Shown here piece by piece: positions 33,204-41,837 of a stretch of DNA of 64,000 bases. Origin of the DNA: Lachnospiraceae bacterium AB2028. Its GTDB lineage: Bacteria > Bacillota > Clostridia > Lachnospirales > Lachnospiraceae. Within the stretch, counting starts at the first letter, position 1. Every line of letters begins with the position of its first letter. The stretch lies in contig JHYJ01000006.1 in NCBI GenBank assembly GCA_000621425.1, forward strand, positions 1 through 64,000, written 5' to 3'. Below the pieces are notes generated by a model. It searched no databases. It worked only from the letters and a program-made list of their open reading frames with translations, and was not told where the DNA came from. The translations under genes were made by a program, and so were the position numbers.

Positions 33204-35372
33204 ATGAGAAAAAAACAGATTATTAAAAGTATTTCAAGCGGACTGTTAAGTACTGTAATGGTATTAAGCAGTTTTTCTGCGTTGACAGGATGTACCCAGA
33301 CACCGCCTGTTGAAGAAAATGTGGAACCTACTGAAGAAACTGTTGCTGTCAGTGAAGATACGGTTACACCGGAGACTGAGGCTGACAACAGCGGTCTTCC
33401 TATGGATCCGTCGGTTATGGCTCCGTGGGTTAATTCCAACATCATAGGAATGGCTGATATAGAGGAGATACCTTCATATAAGGATGATTTTTATTTTGCA
33501 ACAAATTATGAGTGGTTAAATAGTTCAGAGCTGAGACCTGGATATTCAAGCGAGTCACCTATGTATGATGCTACCGACATAGTAAAAGAGAGATGTCTGA
33601 AAATCCTTGATGATGAAAGTATAACAGGTGCCGATGCGGATCTTATAAAGAATCATTACGAACTGGCACTTGACTGGGAAGGGCGCAATGAAGTGGGACT
33701 TACACCGATAGAACCGTTGATAGAGGCCATTAATGCTATAGAGACAAGGGATGACCTGACGGAATTCCTGCTTTCCGACCTGAATTATGAATACGGATAC
33801 ACTTTCATACTTCCGGTTGGACTTACAATCTATTCGGCAGATTCAAACCTTTATGAGGTAGGAATATACACGCCAAACCTTTTGCTTGGTGATGCAGCAG
33901 AGTATACGGAACTTACAGAAAATGGTAAGCGCGTCAAGGAATACAGGGACGGAGCCGCTTCATATATGCTTGGCAGACTGGGAATGAGTGAAGATGAGAT
34001 ACAGAACACCCTGACAAATGCCTATGAGTTTGATGCAAAGCTTGCAGGACAGCAGAAGACCCTTTTGGAAAAGTATGATCCTTCATATCTCAATGAATCA
34101 ATAAATATGGTGACTATGGAAGACCTTGCAGAGATGTCTCCTGATTTTCCGCTTGTTCCGTATATGGAAAAATATGGCTGGGCAGAATCTGAACTTATTG
34201 ATGTGGAATGGCCGAACAGCGTGACCGGATTAAACGAGCTGTATACAGAGGAAAATGTCGAAGGAATAAAAGCAAAACTTTTAGTTACAAATGTGTGCGG
34301 TTATATATCAATGCTTGACGAGGACGCTTTCAGAAAGCAGCAGGAACTGTACAATGCATATGCCGGAATAGACGAAAGTGAACCGGATGAGGATATAGCG
34401 TATGAAGAGACCAGAGGTTTTTATCCAGACAGTTTTGCAAGGATATATGTTGAGAAATATCTTGATGCAAATATGAAGACGGATATTACAAATATGTGCG
34501 AAGAGTGTATAGCAACATACAGCGATATGCTCGATTCTGAAGAATGGATGACAGAAGAAACAAGGGCGGCCGCAAAGGAAAAGCTGGGCAAGATCACCAT
34601 TCACGCTGTTTATCCGGATAAGTGGGAGGATTACTCTATCTTCCATGTAAAATCAAAGGCTGAAGGCGGTACATATTTTGAAGCTGTAATGTCTTATTAT
34701 AATGCAATGGATAAGCAGCAAAGGAGCAGGATAAATGGAAGGGTTGACAAAGAAATATGGGGAATTGACATTCTTACAACGAATGCTTTTTATAATCCCA
34801 CAGACAACTCTATAAATATAATTCCGGGATTTTTCTGCGATGCGACTTATTCAGAGAATATGACTGTTGAACAGAAATATGGGGCAATCGGTGCTGTAAT
34901 TGGACATGAGGTAAGCCATGCATTCGATACTAACGGCGCACAGTATGATGCTGATGGTAATGTCTCTGACTGGTGGACAGAAGAGGATAAAATTGCTTTT
35001 GATGAACGTGCCCAGAAGCTCGTCGAATTTTATGATAACGTAGTGGCCTTTGATGACGGAACTCCTTATCAGGGCCAGATAGTACAGACGGAAGCAATAG
35101 CAGACATGGCAGGAATCAAATGTATGCTGCTAATGGCTGAAGATGTAGAGAATTTTAACTACGACGAATTCTTTAAATCCTATGTGTATTTATGGGCTGA
35201 TATTGAAACGATAGAAAGTGCTGAAAGCGCAGTGTTAACGGATCCCCATCCACTTCCTTATCTGAGAGGAAACGTGACTGTACAGCAGTTTGATGAATTT
35301 TATGAGACCTATGGCATAGAAGAAGGTGACGGAATGTACCTGGCACCGGAGGACAGAATAGCAGTTTGGTAA
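33204..35372 (+). CDS. M13-family metallopeptidase lipoprotein (neprilysin/PepO-like)
   Basis: This 722-residue protein starts with a lipoprotein signal (MRKKQIIKSISSGLLS, lipobox LTGC) and a Thr/Glu-rich linker. The zinc site is His568-E-V-S-His572 in AVIGHEVSHAFDTNG and the third ligand Glu lies in QTEAIADMAG. The usual NAFYNPTDNSINIIPG upstream of the site (the substrate-binding NAxY) is present. M13 enzymes cleave oligopeptides outside the cell. ATG 33204 has AAGGGAGAG upstream; an in-frame start at 33159 lacks a site. First gene outside the island. Confidence 0.92.
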   Translation: MRKKQIIKSISSGLLSTVMVLSSFSALTGCTQTPPVEENVEPTEETVAVSEDTVTPETEADNSGLPMDPSVMAPWVNSNIIGMADIEEIPSYKDDFYFATNYEWLNSSELRPGYSSESPMYDATDIVKERCLKILDDESITGADADLIKNHYELALDWEGRNEVGLTPIEPLIEAINAIETRDDLTEFLLSDLNYEYGYTFILPVGLTIYSADSNLYEVGIYTPNLLLGDAAEYTELTENGKRVKEYRDGAASYMLGRLGMSEDEIQNTLTNAYEFDAKLAGQQKTLLEKYDPSYLNESINMVTMEDLAEMSPDFPLVPYMEKYGWAESELIDVEWPNSVTGLNELYTEENVEGIKAKLLVTNVCGYISMLDEDAFRKQQELYNAYAGIDESEPDEDIAYEETRGFYPDSFARIYVEKYLDANMKTDITNMCEECIATYSDMLDSEEWMTEETRAAAKEKLGKITIHAVYPDKWEDYSIFHVKSKAEGGTYFEAVMSYYNAMDKQQRSRINGRVDKEIWGIDILTTNAFYNPTDNSINIIPGFFCDATYSENMTVEQKYGAIGAVIGHEVSHAFDTNGAQYDADGNVSDWWTEEDKIAFDERAQKLVEFYDNVVAFDDGTPYQGQIVQTEAIADMAGIKCMLLMAEDVENFNYDEFFKSYVYLWADIETIESAESAVLTDPHPLPYLRGNVTVQQFDEFYETYGIEEGDGMYLAPEDRIAVW

Positions 35373-35394
35373 ATATATAAGGATAGAACCGGCT

Positions 35395-36822
35395 ATGAAG
35401 TATGATCTGAATTTTTTTCTGGAATTTTTTAGGACGTTCCAAACGGATTTCATGCTGTTCCTGCAGGGGATATGTATTATAATTGCGTTCCTTACGATCT
35501 TTCCGAAGAACCTTACGAAGACTCGTAAGATCGCAATTATAATGTTGGAGCTATGTGCGGCTCTCTACCTGACATCCAGCCGGTTCTACTATCTTTACAA
35601 GGACATGCCGTCAGTCGGTTTTTGGCCCTATGTAAGGGCAGCAAAGTTCCTTGACTATTTCTTCAGCCTTGCGATCATAGGCTGCCTTAATTATTATCTG
35701 AGGGATCTTTATACCCATGAAGCCGGACTGAAGAAAGTGCCAAGAAGACTGTTATGGACAGAGATTATCCTGGTGGCAGGAATAATCACGCTGATTATTT
35801 CCCAGTTCACCGGGCTTTATTATGTCTGGGATGCTGAAAACCATTACATTCATGCAAAGGGATTTTTTATATGTTATTTCTTTTCACTGCCGGCTCTTAC
35901 GCTTCAGATGACATGCATCATACAGTATTATAAAAGGCTGCCGAAGAGGATAGGCATACCGCTTCTGCTTTTCATAATTGTTCCAATTATCATGACGGTA
36001 CTGCAGCTGATCCTGACCGGGCTTGCACCGGCAGTTCTTTCTACCGCCGGAGTGGATATCCTGCTCTATATTTTTACCATAGAGGACATGAATGACCGGG
36101 TGGAAAAGGCGCACCGTCTTGAAATAGAAATAATGGCAAAATATCAGAGGGAGCTTGAACATACGGTTGATGAGCGGACAAAGGAGTTAAAGGAAGCAAA
36201 TGAAAAAGTTGAATATCTGCTGTTAAATATTCTGCCGGAAAATATCGCCAGGGAGCTGACAGAAGATCCGGACAAAATCATTTCAAACCGCTATCCAAAT
36301 GTTTCTGTCTTGTTTACCGATATAGTAGGTTTTACAAAACTGAGCAGCAGTATGAGTGCTCAGGAAACTGTTGTTATGCTGAATAAGATGATGACGCTTT
36401 TTGATAACCGTGCAAAAAGGGAAGGCATTGAGAAGATCAAGACCATCGGTGATGCATATATGGCTGCAGTCGGTCTTACCGAAGATGCTGACAATGACGG
36501 TGCTGAGCGTATGGTCAGATTTGCAATGGGGCTTATGGATGATATTGAGGAATTCAATAAGACCTCTGCTGTAAAAATACAGATACGTATCGGTATCAAT
36601 TCGGGTGAACTTGTAGCCGGTGTTATCGGAAAAACTAAGTTCATATATGACATATGGGGGGATAATGTAAATATAGCCAGCAGGATGGAAAGCACTGGTA
36701 AGGCAGGAAGAATCCATGTGTCAGAGGCAACCTATGAGCAGGTAAAGGATAAATTTACTTTTAGGGAGAAAGTAGAGACGGAGATAAAAGGTAAGGGAAT
36801 TATGGTAGGGTATTATATGTGA
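35395..36822 (+). CDS. Membrane class III adenylate/guanylate cyclase
   Basis: This 475-residue protein has seven or so membrane helices (about 10-235), like the 7TM sensor modules of clostridial signalling proteins. A coiled coil (MAKYQRELEHTVDERTKEL) leads into a class III cyclase domain: VSVLFTDIVGFTKLSS with the first metal Asp, EKIKTIGDAYMA with Lys and the second metal Asp, and YDIWGDNVNIASRME with the Asp, Asn and Arg. Lys plus Asp at the base-selecting positions favour ATP, hence cAMP. It lies 22 nt after the M13 gene with a weak site. No cAMP receptor is in the window. Confidence 0.85.
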   Translation: MKYDLNFFLEFFRTFQTDFMLFLQGICIIIAFLTIFPKNLTKTRKIAIIMLELCAALYLTSSRFYYLYKDMPSVGFWPYVRAAKFLDYFFSLAIIGCLNYYLRDLYTHEAGLKKVPRRLLWTEIILVAGIITLIISQFTGLYYVWDAENHYIHAKGFFICYFFSLPALTLQMTCIIQYYKRLPKRIGIPLLLFIIVPIIMTVLQLILTGLAPAVLSTAGVDILLYIFTIEDMNDRVEKAHRLEIEIMAKYQRELEHTVDERTKELKEANEKVEYLLLNILPENIARELTEDPDKIISNRYPNVSVLFTDIVGFTKLSSSMSAQETVVMLNKMMTLFDNRAKREGIEKIKTIGDAYMAAVGLTEDADNDGAERMVRFAMGLMDDIEEFNKTSAVKIQIRIGINSGELVAGVIGKTKFIYDIWGDNVNIASRMESTGKAGRIHVSEATYEQVKDKFTFREKVETEIKGKGIMVGYYM

Positions 36823-36896
36823 TGATGTAAAACTTAAACTTAATTTTTTTGAACCTATGTATGACTATTATGTATGCACCCTGTAGTGCGGCTAAG

Positions 36897-36925
36897 AACA
36901 GTCTCAGGGATGAAACTGTTTTTTT
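36897..36925 (+). terminator. Terminator after the cyclase gene
   Basis: AACAGT-C-TCA and TGA-A-ACTGTT form a stem with matched bulges and a GGGA loop, followed by seven T's. Confidence 0.85.
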
Positions 36926-37074
36926 GTTACAAAAAGTCCTTATTTTGCGGTATTGGGAAAATAGGATGCCGTAAAATGCCTTTTAGGTGCTGGAGTGGCA
37001 TAAAAATCTGAATTATAATTTAACCAACTGAGAAAGACTGTTATTGATGCTGAATGTAAATTACGGAGGGAATT

Positions 37075-37506
37075 ATGCATTGGTATGGATATTTATCATG
37101 GTTTGGACTGATGGCGTTGTTTGCACTTTTGATGACGGTTTTAGGGATGGCAAGACAAAAGCCCTGGATCAGTTTTGATGGCTCCGAATATACTGTTACG
37201 GTACATGTACTCGGGAGAGGCGGAATATGGGGCCTGAATTACAATTTCATAGAAAAAGACGGTCATTACTTATTCAGGCCAAAGCTTAAAGGGACTCTTT
37301 TATTACTTGGGTTTATTGTCTGTATGAGTCTGGTGTTTACTTATATAGGATCTGATTGGCAAGCAACTTTTCATGAAACAATCAACCCGGTTATAATGGG
37401 AACGGCAGTGGCTACGGGTATGTTTTTCCCGCAGTTTGTTATTGCGCATATCTGGATGTTATTAAACAAGGATACTGCTGATGATCTTCGTGATGGAAAT
37501 TTATAA
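37075..37506 (+). CDS. Small membrane protein of unknown function
   Basis: This 143-residue protein has hydrophobic segments near 7-25, 78-95 and 107-128, with a short soluble region WISFDGSEYTVTVHVLGRGG between the first two. ACGGAGGG lies just before ATG. I do not recognise the family and the neighbours give no clue. A TATAATTTAA near 37013 could be a -10 region. Confidence 0.55.
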   Translation: MHWYGYLSWFGLMALFALLMTVLGMARQKPWISFDGSEYTVTVHVLGRGGIWGLNYNFIEKDGHYLFRPKLKGTLLLLGFIVCMSLVFTYIGSDWQATFHETINPVIMGTAVATGMFFPQFVIAHIWMLLNKDTADDLRDGNL

Positions 37507-37609
37507 AGGATAGGTTAGTACGGAATTCGTTAGGCGTAGAGATAGGGATATGATTTGAAATCATAGATGCTTTTGGAATTTAAATATCAAAGCTTGCAGG
37601 GAGCCTCTA

Positions 37610-37921
37610 TCAGTCCGTCATTGTCCAGCCGTCATCCCGGCGGTTGTAGTAGAGCATGATTATCCTCTCACGGTTTATTACCGAGATCTTGCATTCGTAA
37701 ATAAGCGTTTCATTTGTGACGCTCATACCGTCAGGCATTGTGCGGGCTCCATGGTGTGAGTGGTCTAAGTATCCCTTGATGTCAAATATCTGTGGAAGGC
37801 CGTCTTCATCTATCAGCCGGATACGCATGGGCTTTATCTTGCCATCTTTAGTATGCAGACATATTACATCCACCTTTCTTCTCATTGATTTGTTATGGGC
37901 ATAGTAGTTCATTTCTTCCAT
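37610..37921 (-). CDS. LexA-box-controlled small protein of unknown function
   Basis: This 103-residue soluble protein has MRRKVDVICLHTKDGKIKPM, RIRLIDEDGLPQIFDIKGY and the end INRERIIMLYYNRRDDGWTM. The all-beta character and basic/acidic mix suggest a small domain. A perfect clostridial SOS box lies 32 nt upstream of its start, so it is likely induced by DNA damage. Similar short proteins are often found beside Y-family polymerases or lexA in Lachnospiraceae; neither is present here. No function can be given. Confidence 0.7.
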   Translation of the reverse strand: MEEMNYYAHNKSMRRKVDVICLHTKDGKIKPMRIRLIDEDGLPQIFDIKGYLDHSHHGARTMPDGMSVTNETLIYECKISVINRERIIMLYYNRRDDGWTMTD

Positions 37922-37952
37922 AGCGTGTTCCCCTTTGTTCAGTAATATTATA

Positions 37953-37964
37953 GAACAAATGTTC
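37953..37964. promoter_or_regulatory. LexA (SOS) operator
   Basis: GAACAAATGTTC matches the Gram-positive LexA consensus GAAC-N4-GTTC in both arms. It precedes the minus-strand gene ending at 37921. TATAAT-like AATATTATAG lies just beside it. Confidence 0.85.
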
Positions 37965-38080
37965 TATTTTGGCAAGGCGAGTTTTGTTCCATAAGCCGTG
38001 TCACGATTTCTATTGACGATTAGTTGCAAAAGGTGGAATATTGTATTATGAGGGAATCATATTATGGGAGGTAATGGTTA

Positions 38081-38521
38081 ATGAAGAGGAAAAAAATATT
38101 TATTTTAATTGTTATGTGCATGGTGCTTATTCTTTCCGCCTGCGGGAGCAAAAAGACTCCGCAGACTATGGCCGGGGTAAAGGATTATTTAGTTGGGCGC
38201 GGACTGTATAATGAAGACAACGCATATAGCAACAGCAGGATAACCGGTGATACACTTGCAATGATTTTAACAAACGGCTGGAGCGTAAGTTTTGGCGAGT
38301 ACAAAACTGTCGCTGACTGCGTGTCAGAATATTCCATGGGCCAGCTGATCCTGGATGATCCTGTTGAGACTACGGAATCTAATTATTCCATCATTGAAGG
38401 AAACCAGGGGGACGACTACAAGATTATAGTACGTGTGGATGATACACTCCTTGTCATTGCAGGCCCTGGTGATGCAAAAGAGGATTTAAGGGAACTGGCA
38501 AAAGACTTAGGATACTATTGA
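38081..38521 (+). CDS. Small lipoprotein of unknown function
   Basis: This 146-residue protein has a lipoprotein signal peptide (KRKKIFILIVMCMVLILSAC, lipobox LSAC with Cys21) and a compact domain (MAGVKDYLVGRGLYNEDNAY, then YKIIVRVDDTLLVIAGP). It would be anchored to the outer face of the membrane. GGGAGGTAATGGTTA precedes ATG. Its 3' end overlaps the convergent TetR gene by 15 nt. No family recognised. Confidence 0.7.
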   Translation: MKRKKIFILIVMCMVLILSACGSKKTPQTMAGVKDYLVGRGLYNEDNAYSNSRITGDTLAMILTNGWSVSFGEYKTVADCVSEYSMGQLILDDPVETTESNYSIIEGNQGDDYKIIVRVDDTLLVIAGPGDAKEDLRELAKDLGYY

Positions 38522-39073
38522 TGGTTGGCTGCTGATCCTTTCAAGGTAAAGCCTGACTGACTGCTTTATTTCGTCAGGATCGTCCTGCATGCCGCATCTG
38601 ACCCAGTGGGAAATCACATTCCATATTGCGCCGATATTGAGCATTAGGAGATATTCAGAGTCAAGTCCTTCGAACAGCTCTGCAAAAGGATTCAGTTCTT
38701 TGTTCTGCATGGACAGCTGCGATAAAAAGTATTCATTTAGGCAGTTAAGTGCGACGGGGAGCAGATCGTTTTTATCAAGCAGTAAGAGTAGCGGGCGGTT
38801 ACTGTCAGCGAATGAAAATATCGTTGTCAGTACATCGCCCTTTGCGTTGTTTACAATATCGAAATATTCATGGAGATGCCTTTTGAGAAGGGATATCAGC
38901 ACATCATCCTTTGAATCATAGTTACGGTAAAAGGTTTTTCTGGCAAGCTTTGACTCTGACAGTATCTGCTTGACCGTGATCTCGTTGTACGGGTGCTCCT
39001 GCATGAGCTTAAGCAGGGCATCCGTTATTTCTTTTTGTGACCTTATGGCTGACGGATTGACTGATTCATACAT
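38507..39073 (-). CDS. TetR/AcrR-family transcriptional regulator
   Basis: This 188-residue protein has an N-terminal helix-turn-helix (AIRSQKEITDALLKLMQEHP, then ITVKQILSESKLARKTFYRN) and the C-terminal ligand-binding domain of the TetR_C type common in Firmicutes (GLDSEYLLMLNIGAIWNVIS). The start at 39073 has AAGGGGGA upstream; a longer in-frame start at 39097 is less likely. It is transcribed away from the HXXEE gene, with an inverted repeat between them, so it probably represses itself and that gene. Confidence 0.9.
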   Translation of the reverse strand: MYESVNPSAIRSQKEITDALLKLMQEHPYNEITVKQILSESKLARKTFYRNYDSKDDVLISLLKRHLHEYFDIVNNAKGDVLTTIFSFADSNRPLLLLLDKNDLLPVALNCLNEYFLSQLSMQNKELNPFAELFEGLDSEYLLMLNIGAIWNVISHWVRCGMQDDPDEIKQSVRLYLERISSQPSIVS

Positions 39074-39109
39074 GGGCTTATCCCCCTTATGACACATATT
39101 TTTAAAATA

Positions 39110-39176
39110 GTGTCTCTTTTGCTCTTGGTATTTATTTTTTTCAACATCATCATATAATAAACCTAAAAGAGATACA
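39110..39176. promoter_or_regulatory. Candidate TetR operator and divergent promoter region
   Basis: GTGTCTCTTTT (39110-39120) and AAAAGAGATACAAG (39163-39176) form an inverted repeat with a centre of 42 nt. A TATAAT (39153-39158) for the plus-strand gene lies just before the right arm, so a protein bound there would block transcription. Confidence 0.5.
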
Positions 39177-39224
39177 AGTGTGTCAGTCTTGGACGGCCCT
39201 TATGGGCAGAAGAAAGGGGATAAA

Positions 39225-39743
39225 ATGAGAGAATACTTGCTGCTTTTACCGATCATTTTTATTTTTCACGATATGGAGGAAATCATAGGATTTGGCTGGT
39301 TCTTTAAGCATAATCCCTATGTGTTTGAACGATTTTCCAAGGTGACGGAGACTTACCGGGGATTTACTTATATGGGATTTGCCTGTGCAGTCTATGAGGA
39401 GTTCATTCCTTTTTTCGGCATCAGCCTTTTGGCCTATTATTTCCCCAGTAAGGTACTTTATGGCCTGTGGTTTGGCATCTTCCTTGCTCTTGCCGGACAT
39501 TTCCTGATCCACATCGGCCACACGGCTTACATTAGAAAATATATTCCCTGCTTTATCACCAGCGTTATCTGCCTGCCGGTGAGTGTTATCATACTGATAA
39601 AATGTGCAGTGCAGTTGGAGTTTGACACTGTGACAGCGGTATGCATTGTGGCCGGAATTCTTGTGATGATCATTAATTTCCCAATTGCCCATGCAGTCAT
39701 GCATTTCGTCAACAGGCTGCCGGGGGTTCCCGGGGAAAGTTGA
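39225..39743 (+). CDS. HXXEE-domain membrane protein
   Basis: This 172-residue protein has four to five membrane helices. The family motif is near the N-terminus (FHDMEEIIGF, giving H-x-x-E-E), and a second conserved His occurs in GHFLIHIGH. The domain is defined only by these conserved polar residues inside membrane helices; the function is unknown. ATG 39225 has AGAAAGGGG upstream; an earlier in-frame GTG at 39180 is rejected. Under likely TetR control, so perhaps an efflux or stress function, which is inference. Confidence 0.78.
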   Translation: MREYLLLLPIIFIFHDMEEIIGFGWFFKHNPYVFERFSKVTETYRGFTYMGFACAVYEEFIPFFGISLLAYYFPSKVLYGLWFGIFLALAGHFLIHIGHTAYIRKYIPCFITSVICLPVSVIILIKCAVQLEFDTVTAVCIVAGILVMIINFPIAHAVMHFVNRLPGVPGES

Positions 39744-39801
39744 TTTATAAACACCTATCGTACAAATATCTCCCTTAAAAATGTTATAGGAGCCGGGATT
39801 C

Positions 39802-39810
39802 TGATATAAT
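39802..39810 (+). promoter_or_regulatory. Extended -10 promoter
   Basis: TGATATAAT, a perfect extended -10 element, gives a leader of about 115 nt before the TM2-type gene. Confidence 0.65.
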
Positions 39811-39934
39811 AAAGCTTGTTATTGTGTGGAAAAATATTCAGTCATTGAACGGCTGGAATGACCCGACTGTATCTATGCAGAAGACCTGGATGGGATTTTA
39901 ACAGTGATATATTTAATATATGGAGGAGTAATTT

Positions 39935-40600
39935 ATGGGAAAGTTCTTTCCGCCTAAGGATTGCAACGCAAAAACAAAAAGCATACGGAACCTTCACATT
40001 GAAGGCCTGATACTGATGGTAGTACTGATGATCATGCTGTCATCAGCCCTTATGCTTATTGGCAGGATGTTTTTTGAAATCATTTTTTTCAACACCGGCC
40101 TGTCTGCCGATCTTATGTATAGCAATCAGGGGGAGCTGACGGAAATGATCGAGAGCGGGAACATGTATGGCATGCTTACATATGAGCCGGAGTTTACGCC
40201 TTTATATGAGGCCTATTCTTCTGTGATAAAGATCTTAAGCGTGCTGGGATATGCAATGGCATTCCTTTCCATAGCCGGGAGCATAGTGATGCTGATCCTT
40301 ATGAAGAATGCATGCCGGCGGATCGTGGAAGATTCAACACCTGCAGAAAATCCTGTTAGCGTAAAAAAGACGCCTTATGTATGGCTGGGATTTCTGTTAG
40401 GATGTTTTGGCGGACATTTCTTTTTGTATAACAACAAAAAAGCAATGTATTTCCTGTGCATGGGAATAATAGGTCTTATGTTTCCCATATTCATTTTTTA
40501 TACGACGGGAATAAGTTTTGCGGATGCCTTCCTGGCATGCTTCATCAATAAGGATGAAAATGGAGAGATAACCATAGAGGACTATCCCTATTGGATATAG
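39935..40600 (+). CDS. TM2-like membrane protein
   Basis: This 221-residue protein has two hydrophobic segments near 30-52 and 92-115, then a C-terminal TM2-like pair of helices (YVWLGFLLGCFGGHFFLYNN, then YFLCMGIIGLMFPIFIF). The G-x-F-G-x-H-x-F-Y turn is typical of TM2 domains. TGGAGGAG precedes ATG. The next gene starts 18 nt downstream, so the two are likely cotranscribed. The function is unknown. Confidence 0.65.
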   Translation: MGKFFPPKDCNAKTKSIRNLHIEGLILMVVLMIMLSSALMLIGRMFFEIIFFNTGLSADLMYSNQGELTEMIESGNMYGMLTYEPEFTPLYEAYSSVIKILSVLGYAMAFLSIAGSIVMLILMKNACRRIVEDSTPAENPVSVKKTPYVWLGFLLGCFGGHFFLYNNKKAMYFLCMGIIGLMFPIFIFYTTGISFADAFLACFINKDENGEITIEDYPYWI

Positions 40601-40618
40601 GGGAGGCTCAGTCGTTAC

Positions 40619-41794
40619 ATGTATCTGCGTGAAAAACTCATCAAGGTTCTGAAAATAAAGAACGCGGTGCTGGCGGTGATCACCATATTGTCACTTATCG
40701 TTTCCGTGTCAATTGAGCTCTTTCTGGTAGTGGAGTACTGGGGAGACTGGTACACTGTGCTCCATGCCAAGGCAACGCCGGATTTCATATTCTGGGTGAT
40801 ATCAGGACCTGTAATTCTTATCGCTGTTTTTGTTTCAAAAGAATGGATAGGGGATGCATATTTTTATAACGGATATTTCGAGGGGGATCTTGACGGGGTT
40901 GTAAGTGATGCCGAGCTTGCTGATGTCATGGGAAGGCATCCGGTAATGATCGCTTTACAGCTTAAGTTTTTCAGTATCCTTTATATGAAGAATTATACGA
41001 ATAAGGACGGGAAGACGGAACTTGTATCCAAGACCTGTACATGTGAATGTGTGAACTGTGGTGCGGTCATTGAAAAGAAGATGTATTTTACGGGTAAATG
41101 TGAGTACTGCGGCAGCTCTGACCTGAGGGCGAGGGTGCTTTCCGGCGAAAGGTTTTACAGCATCACTAATGAGCTTAAGGGCAATTCAATGGATTACGAA
41201 TACTATACCGCAAAGTTACTAAAACTAAGGCGGATCGTGTTCCCTATCCTTATGGGCATATCGCTTTTTTTCATGATGATATCCTTCTTTGTAGGAATGG
41301 ATGCACTGTCCAATTATAATAATGAGGAGTATTACAGGGAAACTGTTATGGATGTGGACAAGCATCTTCAGAGTTTTGAACTGATACGTCTCGACCTGAT
41401 AGAAACTATCATTACAAGTGCATTTATATGCTTTGGACTCATGCCCTTGTTTATAAACAGGGTAATGCGGATAAGGCTTGTTATGATGGCTGATATTACC
41501 GCAAAGTTTTTTACAACCATAACGGCGCCCTTCATTAATGCGTCAAAGCTGCCGTCTACAGGCAGGATGGCGCCAAGAAGCAGGCTGGCCCGTGTAAGAA
41601 TGGCAATGCGAAAGGGGTATCTGCGGAACTGCACCATTGAAAAGCACCGCGGTGTGATGCAGGTGGCACTGGGCAAGAAGATTGTAAAGGACAGCTGTCC
41701 TTCGTGTGGTGCACCGATTACCGAAGCGGTATACAGCGATTATGTCTGCAAATACTGTGACAGGAAGATAATGGATGTGGTAGTAAAGAAATAA
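40619..41794 (+). CDS. Membrane protein with two zinc ribbons
   Basis: This 391-residue protein has two N-terminal helices (about 15-35 and 55-75), a zinc ribbon CECVNCGA/CEYCGS near 140-163, two more helices (about 205-232 and 260-282) and a second ribbon at the very C-terminus (CPSCGA/CKYCDR). The plan of membrane helices plus zinc ribbons recalls the protein at 26057-27331, but the order differs. Cytoplasmic ribbons on a membrane anchor suggest a protein- or nucleic-acid-binding role; none is known. Confidence 0.68.
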   Translation: MYLREKLIKVLKIKNAVLAVITILSLIVSVSIELFLVVEYWGDWYTVLHAKATPDFIFWVISGPVILIAVFVSKEWIGDAYFYNGYFEGDLDGVVSDAELADVMGRHPVMIALQLKFFSILYMKNYTNKDGKTELVSKTCTCECVNCGAVIEKKMYFTGKCEYCGSSDLRARVLSGERFYSITNELKGNSMDYEYYTAKLLKLRRIVFPILMGISLFFMMISFFVGMDALSNYNNEEYYRETVMDVDKHLQSFELIRLDLIETIITSAFICFGLMPLFINRVMRIRLVMMADITAKFFTTITAPFINASKLPSTGRMAPRSRLARVRMAMRKGYLRNCTIEKHRGVMQVALGKKIVKDSCPSCGAPITEAVYSDYVCKYCDRKIMDVVVKK

Positions 41795-41837
41795 GTAGCT
41801 TCTGAACGGTTACAGCTATGGAATAAAGCGGAAGGCC

